Shown: positions 1-9,813 of the stretch, piece after piece | Position numbering within the stretch: position 1 is the first letter of the stretch | How the letters are laid out: every line of letters begins with the position of its first letter | Assembly (NCBI RefSeq): GCF_000611645.1 | Contig: NW_014012616.1 | Location: forward strand, 1 to 12,989 | Length of the DNA: 12,989 nucleotides | Origin: Monoraphidium neglectum | Lineage: Eukaryota > Chlorophyta > Chlorophyceae > Sphaeropleales > Selenastraceae | Direction: 5' to 3' | Position numbers and translations under genes: made by a program | The notes under the pieces: generated by a model | The model's database searches: none | What the model was told of the DNA's origin: nothing | The model's input: only the letters and a program-made list of their open reading frames with translations

Positions 1-279
1 AGTGAGTGCGGGTGTCTTCGATAGAATGTGTGTGCAAATGCGCCTGGGAAAGCGCGGGAAAGGGAGAGAGGGAGAGAGTGTGTGTGCGTACCGCGTGCAA
101 TTTTGTGTACATGCACGGCACATAGTCAAAGAAAGTGCGAGTACTCTCGAAGCAAGGCCGCCCCACCCTCAGTCTATTCGCCGCTCTACAAACCGAGCCC
201 GCCCCCTGGCCCCCGACCGAGACACCAACCCCCCAGCTGCCAAGCAGCGAACGCGGCGGCCGCGGCCCGGCCCGCCCAC
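1..279. other. Probable intron at left edge
   Basis: No convincing exon is visible on either strand. On the minus strand it follows a candidate donor (GTGGGC, 279-274) of gene 1 and is GC-rich low complexity, then G/T-rich. The overlapping long ORFs on both strands have proline/arginine/alanine-biased composition typical of GC-rich noncoding sequence. The next exon of gene 1 should lie outside the window. Confidence 0.4.
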
Positions 280-1183
280 CTCCACAACGCGCCCGCGGCA
301 CGCGCCCGCCACCAGCCCCTTGAGCACCGTCACCGCCCGCCGCTCGTCCAGGGACACGTCGCTCGCCACGCCGGCAGCCAGCCGGATGGGGCTGTAGTCC
401 CCGAGGTCCACGCTGCCGGGCTCCACGCACGATCTGATCCCTGCCTCGACCGCTGTCCTGTAGATCGCGTCCCGCCCCCCCACCGTCCGCGCGTCGAGCG
501 ACGCGCCGCCGGCGGACATGCACGCGGCGCGCAGCGCGAGGATGTCTTCGAGGGCGTAGTCCTCGCCCCTGTTTTTGGAAGCCTCGATGCGGCGGAGGAT
601 GCGCTCAGCCTCGGCGCGGCGGCGGGCGCGGTCGGCCTCGCTGGTAACCGGCAGGAAGCCGGGGCGCTCCCACCTTTGGGGGGGGGTGCGAAGGGCGGTG
701 TAAGGCAGGGGTGCGGGCAGGAGTGTTTGTGGGGGGGAGGGGTGAATGGCAGGGGCGGGATTTTGGGGGCCCTTGAACAGTGGCTTTTGTGGGGGCGAGT
801 CTGCCGGCGAGGCGGGAGCGAAGATGCAGGGCAGCAAGCTTGGGCATGCGCTGATGCGGCCCGGTCCTCCCTCCCCTAAGCGCGCGCCCCGCGTGCGCAC
901 GCACCACGCCGGGGGCTCGTAGTGCGCCGCCGCCTGCTGCGCCGCGCTGCCGCTGCCGGCTGCCGCCTTGGTCGCCGCCACTGCCGCGAGGGCGCTGAAG
1001 TCGACGTCCGACATGTGGTCGGGCAGCTTCCCGCTGCCGCCCTCCTCGGACTCTGCCGGGACCCACACCTGACAGGAGCGACGGTGGACACAACGGTCGA
1101 CAGGGGCACAAGGCGGCGCCGACCGAGTGCAGAGGCGACATCACAAAGTGCTGCACCACCACCTAGCCCCTTCTGAATGCTCA

Positions 1184-1254
<71 letters not shown>

Positions 1255-2775
1255 AACACCCACTAACACACACAAACACAAGCACACACACAAAGCTGCC
1301 CTCCAGATACCTGCCCCCAATCCTGCTCGCCGCCACGCCTGCCTCCCCAGAATGCCTGACCCTCTCCTCCGACCCATGCAGTGTGTAACGGAGGCCCTCT
1401 TCTGACAGGGATATTCACATTCTCATTCACATACCTTGTCTCACACACACCCACACACACACCCACACACCCACACACACCCACACACACGCACGCACCC
1501 CCCCCAACACACACGCAACCACAGCAATTGCAAACATGACGCACCCTCTTGCCGCCGAGGCCTCTGTCGTACACCCAGCGCCCCTTGCGCCCGCGCCGCC
1601 GCCCCGTCAGCTGCCCCAGCAGGTCCGTCCTGTACGCCTGCCAGCCGCCCGCCAGCAGAAGCCCAAAGGTCAGCGGCCCGGTGATGTCAGCGCCCAGCAC
1701 GCGGATCGACAGCAGCGCGTCCTCATCGTACGCGGAACGCGTGGACTGCGCGTGGCGCGGGGCCGCGCCCATGCCACAGGTGATGACAGGAGACGGGGCA
1801 GAACGGGAATGGGGTGTCGATATAGACACGGGGTTGGAGGGGAGAGGGAAGCATGTGGGTCCCTGCAAGCAAGGCGGCGGGCTCGCGGCTGCTGCATGCT
1901 AGGGGCCGGCCGGGCAGGCTGTGTCCCAGGCTGCCCGGGCGAGCTTTGCCACCGGCTCGATCTCAGCAATCAAATGCGGAAGACGCTCCTGCGATGAGCC
2001 GACCGCGGTCCGCAGCGCACCTGCTGCAGGGAAACGGAGCGCGCTCGCTGCTCCGCGGCCTGCCGCTTTGACGCTTCGTCCTGGGTACCGGGGGGGCCCG
2101 GCGAAAATGCGGGCGAGTGCTGGTAAAGCGGTGCGCTGCAGGCGGTAAGGGGAGTTCACAAGTGATGAGCGCAGTCCAAACGGATGACGAACAAGGGTAT
2201 GCCGTTCCAAGTGCTCCCGCTCACGTCTGCGCGTCGCTTCTCCTGCTGCAGCAGCTTCTGGAGGTCTCTGATGGCCTCCTTTGTCGCCTCCTGCTCCTGC
2301 AACGATGCATGCCAGTACACGCGGCCGCGTTTGGCGAGTGTTGCTGCGCGGCCAATAAAAACTGCAAGCGCCATTATAGGTGCTGCCATTGCCTTGGCCG
2401 CGCCCATGCGCAGCAGCGCCCGGGTCGGCGCCATGCAGCAAAAGGCACCCCAGCCTCTGCAGCTCTGTGGCCCCAGGAGGCAGCTATTCGCACCTCAACG
2501 ATCGCGTCCGCCCAGGTGTCGGTGAAGCGCTCGCCGATGTGGCGGTGATGGCGGCGCGGCTTCCAAGCAGCGTCCGCGTGCGCCGCGCCCGCTCGTCCCA
2601 TCAGGGATACAGCCACTGCCGCCGCCGTCAAGGCCTTCGCCAGAGGTCCCAAGTCGAGCGCATGCTGCTCAACGCCCCGATCTGGCCTGCTGCTTGCGCG
2701 CGGGGCTACCGTTGTGCGTTGCAGCCCGTCGAACCTATTGGCTGCAGCCACACGCCGATGCAAGGGGAGCTGCAT
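280..2775 (-). CDS. Conserved plant/algal plastid-type protein of unknown function (six exons seen, 3' end outside window)
   Basis: Proposed exons, reading leftwards: 2775-2494, 2296-2225, 2080-2021, 1745-1545, 1068-905 and 673-280. All junctions keep frame, donors are GTGCGA, GTGAGC, GTGCGC, GTGCGT and GTGCGT, and introns are 144-476 nt. Together they encode 391 residues. The first exon (94 aa) is Arg/Ser/Ala-rich, then has a hydrophobic stretch ending AHADA, like a plastid or thylakoid presequence. Exons 2-3 give a Gln/Glu/Arg/Lys-rich coiled coil. Exon 4 holds a likely membrane segment ([18 protein letters not shown]) followed by the basic motif [11 protein letters not shown]. Exons 5-6 continue with VWVPAE and a PPAWW motif created by the splice, then an all-helical region. 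From memory, the exon 4-6 core resembles an uncharacterised plant chloroplast protein; the function is unknown to me. The least certain point is whether exons 1-3 and 4-6 are one gene; an ATG at 1772 could start a separate one. Unspliced, the last exon would stop at 169, but its tail past 280 is low-complexity and a GTGGGC donor sits there, so I expect further exons to the left. Confidence 0.6.
1191..1249. repeat. (CA)n microsatellite in intron 4 of gene 1
   Basis: An uninterrupted CA dinucleotide run of 59 nt, so TG on the sense strand of gene 1. It is preceded by GCGCG and followed by degenerate CACAAACAC units to about 1292. It lies inside the longest intron of that gene (1544-1069, 476 nt). 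Confidence 0.97.
1442..1513. repeat. Imperfect CACACCCA-type repeat
   Basis: An irregular mixture of CACACA and CCCACA units, with a short run of C near 1500, in the same intron as the pure CA tract at 1191-1249. It begins about 30 nt inside the intron from the donor on the sense strand. It is probably a decayed relative of the pure tract. Confidence 0.85.
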
Positions 2776-3094
2776 AGCACACTTTGCGCGATCCTGGCCA
2801 GTTGGTAATCAATGTCACGATGATCTCCACGGGAAGCCAATGGGCTATGTGAAACGCGTATCTAAACATATATACATACTCTAGCACAGGACCCAAAGCC
2901 CCCACGAGCTCGTATCCCAGCTTTCAGGCAGCTGCTGCTCAGCTGCCCCTGGACCCGTTTGTACGGGATCCAATTGTCTTTCACATGTGCACATTTATTA
3001 GCTCAAGCGAGTCCCCTTGCGAGGCCGCCACTTTTGTCCGATTGGTGGGCTTTGAGGCATTCGATCTGCAGCCTGGGTGCCTGTGGAGAGCAGG
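2776..3094. promoter_or_regulatory. Divergent intergenic region shared by genes 1 and 2
   Basis: This 319-bp stretch separates the proposed start codons of the minus-strand gene (2775) and the plus-strand gene (3095), so it should hold both promoters and 5' UTRs. It contains an AT-rich island, CATATATACATA, at 2868-2877, unusual in this GC-rich window and possibly TATA-like, and a CCAAT pentamer at 2837-2841. No exon-like coding is visible. Transcription start sites cannot be placed from the sequence. Confidence 0.5.
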
Positions 3095-4742
3095 ATGCTG
3101 GGCCACACGACTGCGAAAGCATTCAATTTGCCTCTGCGCTGCCAGCCGTTTGCAGCGCCTTCTCAGTTCGTCCGAGCGCAGCAGCTGCACCGCCGTGCTT
3201 CCAGTGTCGCCATGGCCACCTCCACGGTGGAGGTGAGTCCTCACCTGGGCGCGGCTATAGCGCATCTGCCGCCTTCGGCATGCAAGTGAACAAGGGTTAT
3301 GCCAGGGGTGAATGGTGGTGCACAGAATGCGCTGGCTTGGCCGCTATCGCCATAGCGCATGGCCGCTATCGCCACTTGCATGCCACCTTGTAACGGCAAG
3401 TGCTGATGAGGTTGGTCCGCTGGCACAGTGTGCCAGGCAGGTTTGCCAGGGGCTGATAATGACGATGCACGCACGTCGCCACTCAACCCAAACCCGCACA
3501 CCCCAGGCGTGCACGATCGTGGGTGGAGGCCGCGTCGGCCAGGCGCTCGCAGAGATGGGCCCCGGCACTGATGTGAGCCGGCGCTGCGCGCACAGCAGCA
3601 CGCGCTGCTCCTTCCAGCCTCCGCAGCCCTTCCCGTCCATTGCAGCTGCGGGGCCAAACCCACGTGACGCCGCTTGCGGATATCTTTGCAGCTGGGTAAT
3701 GCACGCTCGCGGTGCCTTTGGGACCCCTCCGCCTGGACGCAGGTCATCGTCAAGCGGGGCGGCAAGATCGAGGGGCCCCCCGGCCCCATCATCGTCGCAA
3801 CGCGCAACGACGCGCTGGACGGCATTGTGGACGCGACACCCGAGGATCGGCGCAAGGGTGCGGGCGCTCGCCTCGCCTCGACGCAAAAAGCGAGGAGGCA
3901 GCGAGAGGCGTGATGCCGTCTGTCTAGGACTGGGGTCGTTTGCCGACCCGGCGTTGGGGGCCCAGGGTGTGACGACACCACGCAATCACAGGGTTTTGAG
4001 AGCCCGCTCCAGCATCCCTCCTTCCTCGCACTCTTCACCCGCCGCACTGAAACGCTAATAGCGACTCCCGCTGTGCACACCCGCAACAACACGCACTCCC
4101 AGACCTGGTCTTCATCCAGAACGGGATGCTGCAGCCGTGGCTGGACTCAAGGGGCCTCGGGGACAACACACAGGTGCGCCTCGCGGCAGGGTGCTGCGTT
4201 GACAACTGGTCAAGGGCAGGGGCCTTGAGGCCAGGGACATTGAGGGCAAAGTCCTAGTGTTTGAGCGGAAGCGGCATCATGAGATGTGGGCAACGCATAT
4301 CAGCGTCCAGACGTGCCGTTGTGGTGCAGGCGGGCCAAGGGCTTGTCCATGCAAGCGTGGCGCAGCCCTGCCGCGCCGCCTCCCCCTGCTTGGCCCGTCA
4401 CGCTTTGCCTGCACCGCACCGCACTCACGTCCCCTTATGTGTGCGCCGCGCAGCTGCTGGTGTACTTTGCGGTAGCGAAACTGGGGGATGCCCCCACTGA
4501 CGGCAAGACGGACGTCAACCCAGAGGGCCTCACGGCCGCATACGGCCGCCACGCAGAGGTCAGGGGACGACCTGATGACACGTTGCACCTTTTTGTGGCC
4601 GCCCGTTGGCGCATGTTCGTGTGCGTGTGTGTGCGCGTGCGTGCGTGCGCGCGTGTGTGTGTGTGTGTGTGTGCGTGTGTGTGCGCGCGTGCGTTCGTGC
4701 GGATGTGTGTGTGTGCGCGGATTTGTGTGTGTGTGTGTGTGT

Positions 4743-4799
<57 letters not shown>

Positions 4800-5604
4800 C
4801 TTGCATTTGGGGCTATGTGCGTGAGGCTACGTGTTTAAGCGCGAAACGCGGCCACAGTGCCCATGTGGGTGGCCGCCTGCCAGGCTTGTGGCTTCCAAGG
4901 AATTGCACGGCTGTTGGCCCAGTAACAGAACCCGATTGGCACCCTCCCAACGCTTCCACGCCCGACGACGCCGTCTTCCCTGGCCCGCAGGCCGTCGCTG
5001 CGCGGCTGTATGCGGGCGGCCTGAGCTGCAAGGTCCTGGGCAAGGCTGAGTTCACGCAGGCAATGCTGGAGAAGCTGGTCTGGATCAGGTGGGGGCGGAT
5101 GGTGCAGGCCTGCAGGGGTGATACCGGTTCTTGGCACTTGGGGGACCTGCTGACTATGCAGTGGGCAGGTAGGCAAGAACACGGTGAGCCGGCTTACATG
5201 CATGGCCTTGTCTGGCGCCAAAAACGCAAGCCCCGCCAAAACACCCAACCCACTTCTCCGATGCACCCGCCCTGCAACAATCATCCAGCGCCTTGATGCT
5301 CGTCGGGGCCAAGCACAAGGTCACCGTGGGGGAGGTCGAGTCCAAGCACACGGCGGAGGTCTCCGCGCTCATCTCAGAGCTCTTGGCTGCCGGCGGCGCC
5401 GCGCTCGGCGTCCCCACGGCCCCCGGCGCGGTGGAGCGGCTCAACGCCTACTCGCGCAGCGTGGCGCACTTCCCGACAGCCGTGAAGGAGTTTGAGTGGC
5501 GCAACGGCTGGTTCTACGGGCTCACCCAGGCGGCCGCCAAGGAGGGTAAGCCGGACCCCTGCCCCCTGCACACGGCGCTGCTCAAGGAGGTCGGCGCGAT
5601 CTGA
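3095..5604 (+). CDS. Organelle-targeted Rossmann-fold protein, ketopantoate reductase-like (seven exons, complete)
   Basis: Exons: 3095-3232, 3507-3572, 3743-3857, 4103-4173, 4454-4558, 4991-5088 and 5289-5604 (TGA 5602-5604). The total is 909 nt, 302 residues, and every junction is phase-consistent. Residues 1-46 are Ser/Ala/Arg/Gln-rich with few acids, like a plastid or mitochondrial transit peptide; an internal ATG at 3212 could give a shorter untargeted form. A nucleotide-binding loop follows ([16 protein letters not shown], from residue 49), then [12 protein letters not shown], then [10 protein letters not shown] (107-116). QNG matches the position of the conserved Asn in ketopantoate reductase/ApbA proteins. 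[14 protein letters not shown] (192-205) matches the helix carrying the catalytic Lys (K193 here). The C-terminal half is helical and contains [22 protein letters not shown] and a PDPCPLHT end. I recognise a plant family with these motifs that lacks a firm function. The Rossmann fold is well supported; the substrate and NADP dependence are inference. The gene is divergent from gene 1. Confidence 0.9.
3277..3384. repeat. 12-bp inverted repeat with nested direct repeats in intron 1 of gene 2
   Basis: GGCATGCAAGTG at 3277-3288 and its exact complement CACTTGCATGCC at 3373-3384 flank an 84-nt loop. Inside and beside it, GGCCGCTATCGCCA is repeated at 3339-3352 and 3361-3374, and ATAGCGCAT occurs at 3257-3265 and 3352-3360. 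The whole structure is intronic. It could be a folded intron element or a decayed miniature transposon, but no target-site duplication is evident. Confidence 0.6.
4618..4799. repeat. (GT)n microsatellite with GTGC-rich flank in intron 5 of gene 2
   Basis: A pure TG/GT run at 4724-4743, one interruption, then 45 nt of pure GT at 4745-4789. It is flanked on the left by interrupted GTGC/GTGT units from about 4618 and on the right by GCGCGCG. It occupies the longest intron of the gene (4559-4990, 432 nt). On this strand the sense is GT. Confidence 0.96.
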
Positions 5605-6531
5605 CCTGACAGACCTGATTTCAAACATCATTTTTGAAGAAGCGAAGCGGCTGATTATGCCAAGTCAAGGCTACCCATTCAGCAGAGGCGGCTTGCTGTG
5701 CCCCCATTTTGCGTCAGCGCCTGGTTCCATAATTTTGCCTGCTGCGGATGTCAGGCGCACGCCCTCGCTCCTTCCGCATGCTGACGGGCGACGCTGAGTT
5801 ACTTTGGCCCCACTCAACCAGCCCCAGCGGCCTGCCGATGTCCTGGTCAACAGCACGCCTGCCGCCCCAGGCGCAGCAGGAGGTTTGGCAGGCAGGGCCG
5901 CCTCAAGCAAGCCAAGAACGAGGGGGAAAGCTTGTGGGGTATGGCGAGCGCCTGCAGTCGGGCTGCTGATAAGACTGAATGTGCGCCATTGTTCGATGAC
6001 ATCACAATCAGGCACCCGGAATTGCAGCGCACACACCACTTGCAGCAGCTGGTGGAGCCTGAAAAACACAGCCAACTATTTGATGCTGTCTCAGCATGTC
6101 AAGTCGTGGGGTCGAGTTTATCTGAGCGCTTGCAAGGCAAGTTGCGCAGATCAAGACACCGGCTCAGCATCCAGATTGCATCATCGGTGATTTGACCTCA
6201 AATTTCTTTTGACATAATGCGCCGTCCGTGTTGTATCAGCGGCGACCAGCTTCTTTCACCAGTCGCAACCATGTTGACTCTTCCGTCGCGTTTCACATGA
6301 ACAGCGCGGCACTAACACATATTCTAGCCTTTGGTCACAGCTGCTGGCCAGTAGGTTCTCTGCGACCCTGCATTTCAGTGCCGCGCCGGCGTTCGGCGCA
6401 TGCGCTGCACTGTCGCCCCAGAGCTCAGCTGCAGGGCGCTGGCCCTCGTGCGCATGTAGATGTTCCAGATCGACACAATTGTACACCCTAAAGATAAACA
6501 GAGGCAGCGGGGGCAGCGGCTGGGCAGCGGC
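5605..6531. other. Intergenic region between genes 2 and 3
   Basis: This holds the 3' flank of gene 2 and the promoter/5' UTR of gene 3. I find no TGTAA hexamer-type algal polyadenylation signal here. An open plus-strand frame runs from about 5785 to a TGA at 6195, ending in a plausible-looking but unrecognised segment (KTECAPLFDDITIRHPE). It lacks an ATG supported by context and has no splice partner, so I do not call it a gene. TAAAGATAAA near 6489 is a weak AT-rich candidate upstream of the gene 3 start. Confidence 0.5.
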
Positions 6532-9500
6532 ATGGCTACCGACCGGCTGGACCTGTTGAACGCCGAGGGAGAGGGCACGATATAGTGAGTTTCGGCTGCC
6601 ATGTCGCGCCGGCAGCAAGTGATTGCATCGGCTGCTCATTTGGTGCACAAGCCCGATGCGTGGTACATGGACAGCAGGGGCAGCCAGCTGGCGCCCATGG
6701 CCACGCCAGACCTATGCACCCAATCCCACCCGCGCGCCTGCACATGCATGCGGCCGCCTCGGCCCCCGCCTGCAACCCCCAGCTACCCATCTGGCCGCAT
6801 CGCGCTGACCGTATGCAAGAGCCCCGACGGATTCTTCCACACTTTCACGGCCGACTCTCAGCGGTTTCAGGTGGGCACGCTGTGGCAGGGGTGGCGCGGG
6901 GCTGGAGCTGCCAGGGGTGGGCGGGCAGGGCACTGGCGTCGACAGCGCAGCACAGCACAGAGGCTAGCGAGGGGCTCATTTTTGCGCGGCCTGTGGGCGC
7001 CACGCACCGTAGAAACAGCAAAGCTCCTGCGGCAATGTTATAGTGGCTTGCGCAGCTGCCGCTAGTCCCTGGCCTCGGGGCATGCAAACCGCGTCTCGCT
7101 GGCAACCAACAGAGCCGTTGACACGGAACACCCGGCTCTCCCAATCTTCTTGTCCCCGCAGGTCCTGGCCAACTTTGACAGCGATGGCATTGGCGGCGCC
7201 AACCATCCAGATGGCAGGCCCTGGTGAGCGCTCAGCCATCACGCACGACTGGCGCTGATGCCAGTGGCCGACAAAGAGCAGCTGCCCCTGGAGAGCGTGC
7301 GCATTCCAGTCGCCTCGTCCGCGTTGCAAGCAGGCCCGCGCTGCTGCAAAGCCGTCTCTGGTTGCTCGCTGGTGCGTCGCTGCTGCCTCAAACAGCAGCT
7401 GACATCACCCGTGCTCACCGCACGCAGGCTGGTTGTCACGCGCGACGGTTGGTCCCTGTCGTCCCCGGAGGGCCGCAAGCTGCAAGGGGGCAAGTGGCCC
7501 CGCCCAGCGGGCGCCAGGGAGGCCATCAGGTATGTAGCTGCACATGGTGACTTGGCGTTCTGACCTCCTTGTGCGGCTCAGCCCTAGGCAGGGCCGCGGT
7601 GCCAATGCTGTGCACGCGTGCTTTTGGGGAGCGGCAACAACCATGTGCGGAGCCAATGTCGTGCCTCGACTGCCTGCAGTTTGGCGGGCGTTGTTTGTGA
7701 GGCGTGCATTATCAAGCAAGTAAAGTCACGCCCGTCCACGTGACTCGCAGCCTGCAGCTGGCCCCCCACCTGTCGGTGGACTTTGTTGACCGGCAGAACA
7801 TCAGGGCGCACCTCAAGCTGCAAGGAATAGAGCGGTGAGATTGTGCCAGACATGAGCTCGCGTACTGCAAAAGCCCGACACTATGACGCACGCGATCAGC
7901 TTGTGTGAAAGAGAAATTGGGGCGAACAATTGGCATTCGGTGACCGGGCGCCACTCGGCCGACCCTCTGCTCCCGCCGCCGCCGCCCTGCCCGCAGGACA
8001 TTCCAGTGCGGGGAGTTCTCGCGGCGGCAGGGGCAGGGCAGCTACCTCGACAAGGTGACGCCGGATATCTTATATGATTATAAGATTGTCGGCTCATCAA
8101 TTGGCGAGCTGTCGCGTGTTGCTGTTGTGCATAAGTGAACATCGTGCAATCACCTTCTTTCAACAGCTTGGCATCAAAGAAGATTTCACGAGGTTGTCTC
8201 GTCCTGTGTCACACACCTGTGGCACTTTGCAAGACCAAAGTCCTCCTGCATTTGTCCAGTTGCCTTTTGTTGATGGAGCGTGCAACCACGAATGCCCCTC
8301 GCCCTGCCCCCCCCTGCAGGTGGTGCGGACGCTGCCGGGCGGCAAGCTGGAGCTGGACATGGGCCCCATAAGGCGCCGGATAGAGGAGGTTGGGAGCGTC
8401 TACGTCTCCAGGTATGGGGGGCACACGACGTGGGGCGATTATTGGGGGTAGCGAACCAATATGGTGCGTTGGGAGCAGCGTCGCCCTTCTTAACAGGCAG
8501 GGCCCCCCTCAAACCAATCTCGCCGCAACCAGTTGGAAAGCAGCCTGCCAAATGTGGGTCTCAAATCATCATGTGAACACCACCTTTGCTGGCGGGATAT
8601 CCAATGACGCAGGGGCCCGCACCACCTCGTGACGGCGCAGCCGGGGCTGGGTGAGCGTGTCGCGCCTTGCAGCAGCGTAGGCCGTGTGCAGAGGCGCGGT
8701 CAACACTGCAGCCAGTCCCAATAGTGCCTCAAACATTTATAGTTTGATGCTGCATGGCAACGCGCCAGGCGTCCTGGCAGCCGCTTGCGCCCCATTGCCA
8801 AGGCGGCTCACATCTGCTCTCTGTCGCCTTGAGACCTTCCAGTTGCCCCATTCAATCCCCACCAGGAAACCTGAAATCCATGCTGGCCAGCGTGCGCGCC
8901 GGGTCACCCATCACTGCAATGGTTGCACAGCTAGATGCCACACAGGTGAGCTGTCTCGCCCCACAGCATCATGCTGTGTGTGAACCATTGGAGTTGGGAG
9001 TGCATGCGCGCGTCATGCTTGATTGCTTGCGCTTTCAGCAGATCAGCGGCCGTCCTGCTTTCAAGTCTGTGCTTACAGATCTCGCATGGGGAAGCTGAGC
9101 GCCCTAGCTGACCACGTGCCTACTCACTACCCTGTGTGCCGCGCTTCTTCTCAGGGACGCATTAGACGGATCAACACGAAGCCCATCAGCGCTTATGGTG
9201 AGCGGCGCCACTCATGCAACGTGCGTGCGCGAGGCGGCTGCGCAACGTGCGTGCGTTGCCGAGGAACGGTGCGCTCTGGTGGAAGGGCCCCTGATGGCAT
9301 GCGCATTCAGCGGGACATGTTTCAGGCAGAGAAGAAAGCAAACATGCCAATGTGCCCCCCCCCTGCACCCGCAGGAGGAGCGCACGCGGCCAAGCATCGC
9401 GCAGAGCCCTTGGCGGACTTTGGGTCGCCTCCGCTGTCCAAGGGGCAGCTGCGCCTGGCGGATGGTATGAAGCGCGCCCAGTCTGCCAGGCCCTCTTTTG

Positions 9501-9748
9501 ACCTGAGGTGAAGGCGGGGCGTGCGTGTGCTGCAACATATACTTGCGTATCTGGCAGATTGTGTGCGCAAAGGGGCGCGCGCACTCCCGCACCCAAACGC
9601 ACGGCCACTTGTGTCCAGATGACGCCCATACAAGCACACGCGTGCGAGCACACGCACACGTGCGCAGGCGTGCGTGCACACGCACGCACGCACGCACGCA
9701 CGCACGCATGCGCAGGCGCGCGCGCACACACACGCACACACGCGCAGG

Positions 9749-9813
<65 letters not shown>

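Noticed and set aside
28..879. Long plus-strand ORF of 283 codons
   Set aside because: Pro/Arg/Ala/Gly-biased antisense shadow of gene 1 exon 6 and its intron; the minus strand gives the coherent helical protein.
876..1405. ORFs reading through the CA tract as Cys-Val or His-Thr repeats
   Set aside because: They are translations of a dinucleotide repeat that lies inside an intron of gene 1; no conserved sequence surrounds them.
2156..2434. Minus-strand ORF starting [11 protein letters not shown] as a larger exon 2 of gene 1
   Set aside because: Joining it to exon 1 in frame needs a 29-nt intron; using the TTGCAG acceptor at 2297 gives a normal 197-nt intron and a clean coiled coil. The segment [13 protein letters not shown] does look protein-like, so some doubt remains.
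3241..4092. Minus-strand ORF of 283 codons opposite gene 2
   Set aside because: Antisense to phase-consistent exons 2-3 of gene 2; composition is that of GC-rich noncoding sequence.
4286..5296. Unspliced 336-codon plus-strand ORF through the GT tract
   Set aside because: It runs through exon 5, the microsatellite intron and exon 6 in mostly wrong frames; splicing gives a far better protein.
8866..8945. Acceptor ACCAG at 8861-8865 for exon 8 of gene 3
   Set aside because: It breaks phase with exon 7; the acceptor at 8841-8842 (CTTCCAG) restores frame and gives CPIQSPPGNLKSML.
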